Shown here one piece after another: positions 1-10,186 of a stretch of DNA of 15,859 nt. Under the pieces are notes generated by a model, which worked only from the letters and a program-made list of their open reading frames with translations, searched no databases and had not been told where the DNA came from. A program made the position numbers and the translations under genes. Positions within the stretch are counted from its first letter, which is position 1. The number at the start of each line of letters is the position of its first letter. This DNA comes from Actinidia chinensis (taxonomy: Eukaryota > Streptophyta > Magnoliopsida > Ericales > Actinidiaceae), in NCBI GenBank assembly GCA_009663005.1, contig VIGQ01000249.1:1-15859 (forward strand). The letters run 5' to 3'.

Positions 1-2402
1 GAGTTCGGCTAGCTTCCTTGGATTTTTTCTACCAAGGTAACTCGATTACAGGCCGTTTACTGCAGTTGGGATTCATATTAGTCGGCTAACCCCTTCTTGC
101 GTTTTAATCGACGTAACTTGTAAATATTTGATTGGCCAAAACTTGAACCGTTCGTTCGAGTTGGCGAGCCTTTTACTTGGATTTTTCTCTACACGTGTAC
201 CGTATTAAAACCAATGAAGACAGATCGAGATTCATACTAGCTCGGTAACCCCTTCGCATTTTAATCGAGTTAACTTGTAAAAAATTCATTGGATAAGCTC
301 GGAACCCTCGTTCGAATTCGGCTAGTTTCCTTGGATTTTTTTACCAAGTGCTAACTGCGACTAAAACCGATGAAGGCGTTCAGAGATAATATAGTTCGGC
401 TAACCCCTTCTCGCATTTTATCGGTTTTTTAACTTGTTTGTAAAAATTTCATTGGACAATCTCGGGAAACCTCGTTCGAGTCGGCCGATGCTTCCTTGGA
501 TTTTTTCTACCACGTGTACCTTGATTATTTTAAAACAAATGAAGGTAGATCTGACGAGTTCATACTAGCTCGCTAACCCCTTCTCGCATTTTAATCGAGT
601 TAACTCTGATAAAAAATTCATTGGACTAAGCCTCGAATCTCGTTCGATTCGGCCCCTTAGCTTCTGCCTTGACTTTTTCTACCAAGCTGTAACAGGATTA
701 AAAACCGATGAAAGGCCTGTTCGGCTTCATACTTAGCTCGGTTACCCCTTCTCTCGCGTTTTAATCAAGTTCATTGATAAAAATTTCATTGACAAGCTCG
801 GAACCCTCGTTCGAGTTCGGCTAGCTTCCCTTGGAGTTTTTCTACAACGTGTAAAAGATTACAGGCAGTTGATGTGAAGGAGGTTTGGAGCTTCATATTA
901 GAAAAACACCTCGGCTAACCCCTTCTTGCGTTTTAATCGAGTTAAACTGTAAATATGATTGGCAAATTGGAACCGTCGTCCTCGAGTTCGGCTAGCTTTT
1001 CCTTGGATTTTTTCTACCACGTTGTACCCTTGATTAAAACCATGAAGACAGATCAGAGATTCATTACCTAGCTCGGCTAACCCCTTCTCGCATTTTAATC
1101 GAGTTAACTTGCTAAAAAAACATTGGATAAGCTCGGACCCTCGTTCGAATTCGGCTAGCTTTCCTTTGGATTTTTTCCTACCACGTGTAACGTGGACTAA
1201 AACCGATGGAAGGCAGTTCAGAGATAATACATAGTTCGGCTAACCTTCTCGCAGTTTAATCGAGTTAATGTAAAAAGTTCATTGGACATCTCGGAAACCC
1301 TAGTCGAGTTCGGCGAGCGTTTCCTTGGATTGTTTCTACCCCGTGTAACTTGATTAAAACCAATGAAGGTAGATCTGAGTTATACTAGCTCGGCTAACCC
1401 CTTCTCGCATTTTAATCGACTTAACTTGTAAAAAATTTCACTGGACAAGCTCGGAACCTCGTTTTGAGTTCGCTTAGCTTCTCTTTGGATTTTTTTCTAT
1501 CAGGGTACTGGATTAAAAACCGACCCGAAGGACGTTAGGAGCTTCATAATAGTTGGCCAACCTCTTCTCGCGTTGTACGAGTTACTTGTAAAAATTCATT
1601 GGACAAGCTCGAAACCTCGTTCGAGTTGGCTGTAGCTTTCCCTTGGATTTTTTCTACCAAGTATAACTGGATTACAAGCAGTGAGGCATTTCGGAGCTTC
1701 ATACTAACTCGGCTAAAAACCCTTCGCGCGTTTTAATCGACTTAACTTGTAAAAATTTCATTGGCAAATCTCGGACCCTCGTTCGAGTTTCGGCGAGCTT
1801 TCCCTTGATTTTTTCTACCACGTGTGTACCTTGATTAAAACCAATGAAGACATCAGAGATTCATCTAGCTCGCTAACCCCTTCTCCGCATTTTATCGAGT
1901 TTACTTGTAAAAAAGTCATTGGATAACTCGACCCTCGTTCGAATTCGGCTTAGCTTTCCTTGGATTTTTTCACCAGTGTAACTGGACTACAACCGATGAA
2001 GGCAGTTCAGAGATTTATACGATTCGGCTAACCCCTTCTCGGCTTTTACTAATCGGTTAACTTGAAAAATTGCATTGGACAATCTCGGAACCCTCGTTCG
2101 GTTCGGCGAGCTTTCCCTTGGATTTTTTCTCTACCACGTGTACCTTGTTAAACCAATGAGGTAGATCTGCGATCATACTAGCTCGTTAAAACTTAATAAC
2201 CCCTCTTCTCGCATTTTAATCGAGTTAACTTGTAAAAAATCATTGTAAGAGCTCGAACCCGCGTTCGACATTCGGCTGCTTTCTTTGGATTTTTTCTACC
2301 AAGTGTAACTGGATTAGAAACCGATGTAGGCAGTTCGGAGCTTCATACTAGTTTGTGTGGCCACCTCTTCTCGCGTTTTATCGTGTTACTTGTAAAAATT
2401 TC
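1..2402 (+). repeat. HOR domain 1: five-monomer unit A-B-C-D-E, three copies
   Basis: Units run 1-787 (first monomer partial), 788-1597 and 1598-2402, about 805-810 bp each. Monomers start at 131, 288, 451, 620; 788, 958, 1122, 1281, 1440; 1598, 1760, 1918, 2074, 2242. Type B carries ttgattaaaaccaatgaag followed by acagatcagagattcat. Type C carries attggataagctcgg, a gaattcgg variant, gactaaaaccgatgaagg and cagagataata. Type D carries attggacaatctcgg, ggcgagc and gaaggtagatctg, the last near 541, 1365 and 2158. Type A (1 and 788) has ggattacaggc, cttcatattag and gtaaatat. The third unit begins with a different monomer, A', at 1598. Types A and E of unit 1 also resemble types K and J found later, so this domain is related to the rest of the array. 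Confidence 0.86.
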
Positions 2403-3062
2403 ATTGACAAGCTCGAAACCCGCGTTCGCGTTTGGGCTACTTTCCCTTGGATTTTTTCTACCAGTGTAACTGGATTACAGCCAGTGGAGGCAGTTCGAGG
2501 CTTTCATACTAGCTCGGCTACCCCTTCCTCGCGTTTTTTATCGACTTAACTACTTGTACAAATTTCTTGGACAACATAACGGAACCTCGTTCGAGTTTGG
2601 GCTAAAGCTTTCCCTTGAATTTTTTTAACAATGTAATTGGATTAAAACGCAAATGAAGTCATTCGAGCTTCCATACTATGCTCATGCTAACCCCTTCTTT
2701 AGTTTTAATCGACTTAACTTGTTAAAATTTCATTGGACAAACTGGAACCCTCGTTGATGTTCGGTTTTAACTTTTTCCTTGGATTTTTTTCTACATGTGT
2801 ACTGGATTAAAACCGCGAGGCAGTGTTCGGAGCTTCATACAGTTGGCCACCTCTTCTTCTCGTGTTTTAATCGAGTTAACTTGTAAACAATTTCATTGGA
2901 CAGCTCGGAAAACCCTCGTTCGAGTTGGGCTAGCTTTCCTTTGGTTTTTTTCTACCAAGTGTACCTCCTGGATTAAAGCAGCCATTGAAGGCCAGTTCGG
3001 ATGCTTCATACTAGCTCGGCAACCCCTGCTTGCATTTTAATCGACTAACTTGTAAAAATTTC

Positions 3063-3291
3063 ATTGGACAGCTAAGAACCTCGTTCGAGTTCGACAAGCT
3101 CGCCCTTGGATTTTTTTCTACACGTGTAACTGGATTAAATCAACGAAGTCAATTCGGAGCTTCATACTAGTTCGGCTAACCCCTTCTCCCGCGTTTTAAT
3201 GGATTAAAACCGCGAAGGTAGTTCGGAGCTTTCAATACTAGTTTGGCCAACCTCTTCTCGCATTTACGGTGTTTTAACGTTGTAAAAATTC
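3063..3291 (+). repeat. Fused H + truncated G monomer, copy 1
   Basis: The H monomer runs normally from 3063 to gcgttttaat at 3191-3200. It then jumps directly to ggattaaaaccgcgaagg at 3201. Against the consensus this removes about the last 22 bases of H and the first 71 bases of the next monomer, about 93 bp in all, leaving a 91 bp G remnant (3201-3291) and a fused unit of 229 bp. The remnant keeps the G hallmark agtttggccaacctc and a cgcattta variant. The same junction recurs at 4083/4084, so this is an inherited deletion and not a read error. Confidence 0.88.
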
Positions 3292-3937
3292 ATTGGACAA
3301 GCTCGAACCCTCGTCCGAGTTTGGGCTAGCTTTCCCTTGTTTTTCTACCAAGTGTAACTGGATTTAGCCAGTGAAGGCAGTTCGGCAAGCTTCATACTAG
3401 CTCGGCTTACCCCTTCTCGCGTTTTTAATATCGCTTAACTGTAAAAATTTCATTGGCCAAACTCGGACCCCTCGTTCGAGTTTTGGCTAGCTTTCCCTTG
3501 GTTTTTTTTACCAGTGTAATTGGATTAAACCAATGAAGTCCAGTTTCGATCTCATAACTGCTCGGCTACCCCTTCTTTAGTTTTAAAGATCGACTTAACT
3601 TGTAAAAATTTCATTGGACCAACTCGAAACCTCGTTCGAGTTCGGAATAGCTTTCCCTCCCGCTGTATTTTTTCCTACCCACGTTACTGGATTAAAACCG
3701 ACGAAGGCATTCGTAGCTTCATACTAGTTTGGCCACCTCTTCTCTCGCGTTTTAATCGTTTAACTTGTAAAATGTCATTGGACAAGCTCGGAAAACCTCG
3801 TTCGAGTTTGGGCTAGCTTTTCCCCTTGGATTTTTTCTACCAAGTGTACTGGATGAAAACTAACGAGAAAGTCAGAGCTTCATACTAGCTCGGCTACCCC
3901 TTCTCGCGTTTTAATCGACTTAACTTGTAAAAATTTC

Positions 3938-4175
3938 ATGGACAAGCTGAGGTCGGAACCCTCGTTCGAGTTCGGCAAGCTCTCCCTTGATTGTTTTCTA
4001 ATACCACGTGTACTGGATTAAAACTCAACGAGGCAGTTCGGAGCTTCATATAGTTCGCGGCTAACCCCTTCTCGCGTTTTAATGGATTAAAACCGACGAA
4101 GGTAGTTTTTCAGAGCTTCATACTGTTTGGCCAACCTCTTCTCGCATTTTACTCGTGTTAACTTGTAAAAATTTA
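3938..4175 (+). repeat. Fused H + truncated G monomer, copy 2
   Basis: The same join as at 3200/3201 occurs here at 4083/4084: gcgttttaat runs straight into ggattaaaaccgacgaagg. The remnant (4084-4175, 92 bp) again carries a gaaggtag variant, a ttggccaacctc segment and cgcatttta. The two junctions are 883 bp apart, matching the domain 2 unit length. One deletion event was therefore amplified with the unit. A run of 11 A at 4190-4200, just downstream, is probably read noise. Confidence 0.88.
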
Positions 4176-4351
4176 ATATGACAAGCTCGAAAAAAAAAAA
4201 CCCTCGTCGAGTTCGCTAGCTTTCCCTTGGATTTTTTCTACCAAGTGTAACTGATTACACACATACAGCGCAGTTAATGTAATTCGGAGCTTCATACTAT
4301 TTCGGCTTACCCCTTCTCGCGTTTTTAATCGAGTTAACTTGTAAAAATTTC

Positions 4352-5362
4352 ATTGGAAAAAACAAAAAGCTCGGAACCCTCGTTCGGTTGGGCTAGCTTT
4401 CCCCTTGTTTTTCTAACAAAGTGAACTGGATTAAAACACGAAAAAGTTCGGGAGTTGTGAAGAAGGTGGAAGTAAGTTGCTCTTCCCAAAAATACTAGCT
4501 CGGCTAACCCCTTCTCATCTCGCGTTTTAATCGCCTTAACTGGTTAAATTTCATTGGACAAGCTCGAACCCTCGTTCGATTTGGCTAGCTTTTCCTTGGA
4601 TTTTGTTTTACAATGTAATTGGATTAAAACCAATGGAAGTCAGTTCGGAGCTCATACTAGCTCGCTAACCCTTCTTAGTTTAATCCTCGACTTAACTTGT
4701 AAAAATTTCATTGGACAAAACTCGGAACCCTCGTTCGAGTTCGGCTAGCTTTTCCTTGGATTTTTTCTATCTACCTACCAGTGTAACTGGTTAAAGCCAA
4801 CGAAGGCATTTGGAGCTTCATACTAGTTTGGCCACCTCTTCTCTCGCGTTTTAATCGAGTTAACTTGTTAAAAATTTCATGGACAATCTCGGAACGCGCG
4901 TTCGAGTTTTGGCTAGCCTTTCCTTGGATTTTTCTATCAATGTAACTGGATTAACACTAACGAGAAAGGTCGGAGCTTCATACTAGCTCGGCTAACCCCT
5001 TCTCATCCTCTCGCGTTTTAATGATCGCTTAACTGTAAAAAATTTTATTGACACTCGGAACCCTCGTTCGAGTTTGGGCTAAGCTTTCCCTTGGATTTGT
5101 TTTAACGCAAGTGTAATTGGATTAAAACCATGAGTCTTTTCGGATTTCATACAGCTCGCTAACCCGTATTTAGTTTTAAAATCGACTTAACTTGTAAAAA
5201 TTCATTGGACAAACTCGAACCCTCGTTCGAGTTCGGCTAGCTTTCCCTTGGATTTTTTTCTACACGGTAACTGGTATTAAAGCCACGAAGCAATTTTGAG
5301 CTCATACTAGTTTTGGCAAAGACCTCTTCTCGCGTTTTAATCGAGTTAACTGTAAAAATTTA
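4352..5362 (+). repeat. HOR domain 3: trimer I-F-G, two copies
   Basis: Monomers start at 4352 (I), 4553 (F), 4710 (G), 4879 (I), 5046 (F) and 5204 (G). The second trimer spans 484 bp. The first spans 527 bp because it holds an insertion of about 40 bp. Type I has an acgagaaag-like segment, ctagctcggct and an unusual tctcatctcgcg or tctcatcctctcgcg stretch present in both copies (about 4513 and 5000). F again has the aatgtaattgg and tttagtttt variants. G has a ggttaaagcca or ggtattaaagcca variant and agtttggc. The order I-F-G looks like a shortened derivative of domain 2, where F-G-I occurs at 3452-3937. Confidence 0.72.
4453..4491. other. ~38 bp insertion unrelated to the monomer
   Basis: In the type I monomer starting at 4352, the expected segment agtcagagcttcatactag is interrupted. 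After aaaagttcggg comes a purine-rich stretch (gttgtgaagaaggtggaag, then taagttgctcttcccaaaa) before the repeat resumes with tactagctcggctaacccc. Neither stretch matches the monomer on either strand as far as I can see. The other I copies (3777, 4879) lack it. It could be a real insertion or a single-molecule read artefact; one copy cannot decide. Confidence 0.6.
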
Positions 5363-6637
5363 ATAGGAACAAGCTCGGACCCTCGGTCGAGTTCGTCTCG
5401 CTTTCCCTTGGATTTTTTCTACAAGTGTAACGGATTACAGCCAGTGGGGCCAATTCGGAGCCTTCATACAGATCGGCTAACCCCTTCTTGCGTTTTAATA
5501 GACTAACTTGTTAACATTTCATGGACAAGCTCGGAACCACTCGTTCGAGTTCGGCCCGAGCTTCCTTAGGAATCTTTTCTACCAAGTGCTACCGTGATTA
5601 AAACCAATGAAGGCCAGATCAGAGATTAATACTAGCTCGGCTAAACACTTCTCGCATTTTAATCGAGTTAACTTGTAATTTGATGACAAGCTGGGAACCC
5701 TCGTTCGCGGTTCGTCTAGCTTTTCCTTGGATTTTTTCTACCCAAGTTGTAACTGGATTACAGCCAGTGGGCAATTCGCGCTTCATACTAGCTCGCATAA
5801 CCCCTTCTTGCGTGTTAATAGACTTAACTTGTAAACAGTTAATTGGACAGCTCGGAACCCTGTTTCGAGTTCGGCGAGCTTTCCTTAGGCTCTTTCTACC
5901 ACGTGTACCTGATTAAAAACCAATGAAGGCAGATCAAGTTCATACTAGCTCCGGCAACCCCTTCTAGCATTTAATCGAGGTTAACTTGTAAAAAATCGTG
6001 GACAAGCGCGGTACACCCTTTTTCGAATTGGCTAGCTTTTTCTTGGATTTTTTATACAAAGATAACTGGATACAACCAATGAAGGCAGTGCGGAAGCTTC
6101 ATACTAGCTCGGTTAACCACTTCTCGCGTTTTTAAATCAGTAACTTGTAAAAAAATTTCATTGGACAAGCTCGCGAACCATCGTTCGAGTCGGCTAGCAT
6201 TCCCTTGGAGTTTTTATACCAAGTGTAACTAGATTGCAGGCAGTGAAGGGCAGTTGGAGTTTCATATTAGCTCGGCTAACCCCTTCTCGCGTTGTAATCG
6301 AGTTAAGCTTGTAAAAATTTGATTGCGACAAGCCTGGGAACCCTAGTTCGAGTTCGTCTAGCTTTCCCTTGGATTTTTTTAACCAAGTGTAACTGGATTA
6401 AAGCCAAGTGGGCAATTGGGCTTCATACTAGCTCGGCTTAACCCCTTCTTGCGTTTTATAGACTTAACTTGTAAACATTTCATGGGACTAGCTCGGAACC
6501 CTCGTTGAGTTCGTGCGAGCTTTCCTTAGGATCTTTTCTACCCGTGTACCTTGATTAAAACCATGAAGGCCAGAAGAGATTTCCGATAGCTCGGCTAACC
6601 CCTTCTCGCATTTTAATCGAGTTAACGTTGTAAAATT
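5363..6637 (+). repeat. HOR domain 4: A''-B' pairs with a J-K extension
   Basis: Monomers start at 5363 (A''), 5520 (B'), 5682 (A''), 5842 (B'), 5998 (J), 6160 (K), 6322 (A'') and 6482 (B'). A'' has gttcgtct, gccagtggg-like and caattcgg variants, cttgcgttttaatagactt and gtaaacatttc. B' has ccttaggatctttt, acgtgtacctgattaaaacc and cagatcagagatt. J has an unusual entry aaaaaatcgtggacaag, gaattggctag and ctcggttaacc. K has ctagcattcccttggag, ctagattgcaggcagtgaa and cttcatattag-like text. The layout reads as a dimer expanded locally, with J-K inserted after the second pair. The A''-B'-J-K run recurs at 12513-13155. Confidence 0.72.
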
Positions 6638-7159
6638 AATAGGACAAGCTCGGAACCCCGTTCGAGTTCGGCTAGCATTCCCTTGGAGTTTTTATACCAA
6701 GTGTAACTAGGATGACAGGAAGGAAGGCATGTTAGAGTTGGACGAGTTTCATATTAGCTCGGCTAACCCCTTCTTCTCGCGTTTTAATCGAGGAACTTTA
6801 AAAATTTGATTGGACAGATCGGAACCCTCGTTCGAGTTCGGCTAGCTTTCTTAGGATTTTTTCTACCAATGTAATGGATTACAACCACGAAGCAGTCAGA
6901 GCTTCATAAAACTTTGGCTAACTCTTCTGCGTTTTTAATCGAGTTAACTTGTAAAAAATTCATGGACAATCTGGAACCCTCGTTCGAGTTTAGCTAGCTT
7001 CCCTTGGAGTTTTCATACCAAGTGTAACTGGATTATAAAAGACAGTGAAGGCAGGAGGTTGGAGCTTAATACTAGCTCGGAGCTCCTTCTCGCGTTTTAA
7101 TCGACTTAACTTGTAAATATGTCATTGAGACAAGCTCGGAACCCTCGTTCGTTCTACAG

Positions 7160-7169
7160 AAAAAAAAAA
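7160..7169. repeat. A10 run replacing part of a monomer
   Basis: In the G monomer starting at 7122 the expected cgagttcggctag is replaced by gttctacag plus ten A residues before ctttccc. No other G monomer shows this, so it is most likely a local read error. Confidence 0.6.
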
Positions 7170-7910
7170 CTTTCCCATCGAGTTTTTCTACACATGTACT
7201 GGATTAAAACCAACGAAGGAAGTTCGGAGCTTCATACTAGTTGGCCAACCTTTCTCGCGTTTTTATCGAGTTAACTTGTAAATTCATTGGACAACTCGGA
7301 AACCGACGTTCGAGTTTGGCTAGCTTTCCCTTGGATTTTTTCTACCACGTGTAATGATTAAAACGGCGAAGGCAAGGTTCGGGAGCTTCATACTAGTTGG
7401 CCAACCTCTTCTCGCGTTTTAATCGAGGTTAACTTGTAAAAATTTCATTGGACAAGATCGGGAACGCCGTTCGAAGTTGGTAGCTTTCCCCTTGGAATTT
7501 TTCTACACAAGTGTAATTGGATTACAGCCAGTGAAGGCAGTCGAAACTTCATAATAGTTCGGCTAACCTCTTCTCGGGTTTAATCGAGTAACTTGATAAA
7601 ATGAAAAAAATTTTATTGGACAAGCTCGGAACCCTCGTTCGGAGTTCGGCCAAGCTTTCCATTGGATTTTTTCTATTACGTGTAAATGCGATTAAAACCA
7701 ACGAAGGCAGTTCGGAGCTTCATACTAGTTCGGCTAAGCTCTTCTCGCGTTTTAAATCGAGTTAACTTGTAAAAATTTCATTGGACAAGCTCGGAACCCT
7801 TCGTTCGAGTTTGGGATAGCTTTTACTTTGGATTTTTTTACCACGTGTAACTGGATTAAAATAACGAAAGACAGTCAGAGACTTTATATAGCTCGGCCTA
7901 CCACTTCTCA

Positions 7911-7951
7911 TATTCACTCAGACCTGCCTGTTTTTTGTTCGTTTTTTCTTT
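7911..7951. other. ~41 bp T-rich insertion unrelated to the monomer
   Basis: The type Q monomer starting at 7780 reads ctaccacttctca and then departs into tattcactcagacctgcctg followed by a T-rich stretch ttttttgttcgttttttctt. It rejoins at gcgtttttcatcgatt. The other Q monomers (8944, 9792, 10588, 11712) go directly from ccccttct or a variant to cgcgttttcatcgac. The insertion has no similarity to the monomer that I can see. There is no target-site duplication or terminal repeat to suggest a transposon. Real insertion and read artefact are both possible. Confidence 0.6.
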
Positions 7952-8142
7952 GCGTTTTTCATCGATTAAACTTGTAAAAATTCATTGGACAAAGGCTCGA
8001 AGCTCGTTCGAGTTTGGCTAGCTTCCATTGGATTTTTATACCAAATGTAACTGGATATACAACCAATGAAGGAAGTTCGGAGCTTCATACTAGCTCGGTT
8101 AACCCCTTCTCGCGTTTAAATCAAGTAACTTGTAAAAATTTC

Positions 8143-8300
8143 ATGGGAACAAGCTCGGAACCTCGTCGAGTTCGGCTAGCATTCACTTGGAGTTTTCTAC
8201 CAAGTGTAACTGGATTATAGGCAGTGAAGGGCAGGTTGGAGCTTTATACTAGCTCGGGAAACTCCTTCTCGCATTTAACGACTTAACTTGTAAATATTTC
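8143..8300 (+). repeat. Chimeric monomer: type K left part, type N right part
   Basis: The left part carries the K hallmark gttcggctagcattc (to 8184), as in the K monomers at 6160, 6638 and 12992, which also have ctagcattcccttggag. The right part carries N hallmarks: ggattatag at 8212-8220, a gctcggg-to-actcctt segment, gacttaacttg and gtaaatatttc, as in the N monomers at 6962, 11067 and 12194. Its neighbours agree: it follows a J monomer (7984), as K does, and precedes a G/T monomer (8301), as N does. The switch lies between about 8185 and 8211, where K and N are nearly identical (cttggag and accaagtgtaact). This is what unequal crossing-over inside aligned monomers would leave. Confidence 0.72.
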
Positions 8301-9027
8301 ATTGGACAGCTCGGAAACCCTGTATCGAGTTCGACTAGCTTTCTCATGGATTTTTTCACCACGTGGAACTGGATAAAACCAACGAAGCAGTTCGGAGCTT
8401 CAAAAAATACGAGTTTGGCCACCTCTTCTCGCGTTTTAATCGAGTTACTTGTAAAAATTTCATGGACAAACTCGGCAACATTGTTCGAGTTGGTGCTAGC
8501 TCTCTTGATTTTTTCTACCACGTGTAACTGGATTAAAACCGACGAAGGCATTCGAGCTTGCTACTAGTTTGGCAACCTCGGGTGACTAGGTTTTAATCGA
8601 GTTAAATTGTAAAAATTTCATTGGACAAACTAGGAACGATCGTTCGAGTTGGCTAGCTTTCCCCTGGATTTTTCTTATACCAAGTGTAATGATTACAGCC
8701 AGTGAAGGCAGGTTCGAAACTCCCATACTAGGTTGGCTTAACCTTTCTCGCGTTTTAATCGAGTTGGTAACTTGTAAAAATTTCATTGACAATGCTCAGA
8801 ACTCTCGTTCGAGTTCGGCAAGCTTTCCTTTGGATTTTTTCTACCAAGTGAATGCCATAAGGCTAGTGAAAGGAAGTTCGGAGCTTCATGCTAGCTCGGC
8901 TTACCCCTTATCGCGTTTTAATCGAGGTTAATTTGTAAATTTCATTGGACAAGCTCGGAACCCTCGTTCGGTTTGGGCTAGCTTTCCTTTGGATTTGTTC
9001 TACCCGTGTAACTGGATTGAAATAACG

Positions 9028-9039
9028 AAAAAAAGGGGG
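9028..9039. repeat. A7G5 homopolymer burst in a type Q monomer
   Basis: Seven A then five G interrupt the expected aacgaagacag of the Q monomer starting at 8944. Sister Q monomers (9792, 10588) lack it. A similar A7G4 occurs at 10176-10186 in an unrelated monomer position. A basecalling artefact is likely. Confidence 0.6.
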
Positions 9040-9380
9040 AAACAGTTAGACTTCCATACTAGGCTCGGGCTAACCCTATCTCGCGTTTTCATCGACCTTA
9101 ACTTGTAAAAATTTAGTGGACAAGCTCGGAACCCCATCGTTCGAGTTTGAAAGCTCTCACTTGGATTTTTTCGATACGTTGTAATGGATAAAAACCAATG
9201 AAGGCAGTTTGGAGATTAATATTAGATAGGCTTAACCCATTCTCGCATTTTAAAGAGTTAACTGTAAAAATTTGATTGACAGCTCGGAAAACCATAGTTC
9301 GAGTTCGGCTAGCTTTCCGTGGATTTTTTCTACCATGTGTAACTGGATTAAAAACGACGAAGGGCAGGTTCGGAGCTTAC

Positions 9381-9409
9381 TCCCCCTCCCCCCCCCCCCC
9401 CCCCCTTCC
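9381..9409. repeat. C-rich low-complexity insertion (longest run C18)
   Basis: In the G monomer starting at 9275 the segment between gagctt and actagtttggcc is replaced by a cytosine-rich stretch containing an uninterrupted run of 18 C at 9388-9405. The sister G monomers at 8462 and 10105 read the ordinary attcgagcttgctactag or cagttcggacttcatac there. Poly-C this long occurs nowhere else in the window. It is probably a read artefact, though a real microsatellite-like expansion cannot be excluded. Confidence 0.65.
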
Positions 9410-10175
9410 GTAACTAGTTTGGCCAACCTCTTCTCTCGTTGTAATCGAGTAAATTGATAAAAAATTCATTGGACAAAAAACTTCGGAACGCTCGTTCGAG
9501 TTTGGCTAGCTTTTCCTTGGATTTTTTTATACCAAGTGTAATGGATACAGCAAGTGAAGGCAGTTCGAACTTTCATACAGTTTGGCTAAACATCTTCTAG
9601 AGTTTTAATGAGTTACTTGTAAACATTTCATTGGACCAGCTCAGAACTTCGTTCGAGTTCGGCAAGCTTTCCTTTGGATTTTTTCTACCAAGTGTAACTG
9701 CATTAAGCTAGTGAAGGCACACAGTCGCGAGCTTCATGCTAGCTCGGCTTACCCCTTCCGCGTTTTCATCGAGTTAACTTGTAAAAATTTATTTGGACAA
9801 GCTAGGAACCCCGTTCGAGTTTGGCTAGCTTTCCTTTGGATTTTTTCGACACGTTAACTGGATTGAAACTAACGAAGACAGTTCAGAGCTTCATACTAGA
9901 CTCGGCTACCCCTTCTCGGTTTGTCATCGACTTAACTTGTAAAAATTTCGTGGACAGCTAGGAACCCCTCGTCGAGTTTGGAAAGCTCTCCTTGGATTTT
10001 TTCGATACGTGTAATGGATTAAAACCAATGAAGGCAAGTTTGGAGCTTCATATTAGCTCGGCTAACCCCTTCTCGCATTTTAACGAGTTAACTTGTAAAA
10101 ATTTATTGGACAGTCGGAAACCCTTCGTTCGAAGTCAGGCTAGCTTTCCCTTGGATTTTTTCTACCAAGTGTAAC

Positions 10176-10186
10176 AAAAAAAGGGG
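10176..10186. repeat. A7G4 homopolymer burst in a type G monomer
   Basis: Between ccaagtgtaac and ataattaaaacc, where the repeat should read tgg, there are seven A and four G. It is absent from the other G monomers and resembles the burst at 9028-9039. Confidence 0.6.

Larger units (their letters stand above)
2403..4351 (+). repeat. HOR domain 2: ~885 bp unit with a built-in truncated monomer, two copies plus one monomer
   Basis: The two units are 2403-3291 (889 bp) and 3292-4175 (884 bp), followed by one more A' monomer at 4176. Monomers start at 2403 (A'), 2566 (F), 2732 (G), 2895 (A'), 3063 (H plus truncated G), then 3292 (A'), 3452 (F), 3613 (G), 3777 (I), 3938 (H plus truncated G). A' has gtttgggctag, a ggattacagccagtg variant and atcgactt. 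F has a tgtaattggattaaaacc variant and ccttctttagttttaa. G has agtttggccaacctc. H has ggcaagctc and agttcggctaacccc. The fourth position differs between units (A' against I), so the copies are homologous but not identical. The unit is not a whole number of monomers, which is unusual. Confidence 0.85.
6638..8461 (+). repeat. Mixed domain 5: non-periodic mosaic of monomer types
   Basis: Monomers start at 6638 (K), 6809 (L), 6962 (N), 7122 (G), 7285 (G), 7447 (O), 7615 (P), 7780 (Q), 7984 (J), 8143 (K/N chimera) and 8301 (G/T). No unit repeats inside this stretch except the adjacent G pair. Each type has a better partner in another domain. L-N matches 10907-11225 and 12033-12354. O-P matches 13942-14255. 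Q matches the 8944, 9792 and 10588 monomers. J-K matches 5998-6321. L is recognised by cagagcttcataaaac, N by gtttagctag, cttggagttttc and a gctcgg-to-ctcctt segment, P by ctattacgtgt. The stretch looks like a junction zone between amplified blocks. Type assignment is less secure here than in the repeating domains. Confidence 0.55.

Noticed and set aside
7122..7446. Tandem duplication of a single G monomer (7122 and 7285) as a recent event
   Set aside because: Both have ggccaacctc or a variant, but the first is disrupted by the A10 run and their other differences are within read noise, so recency cannot be judged.
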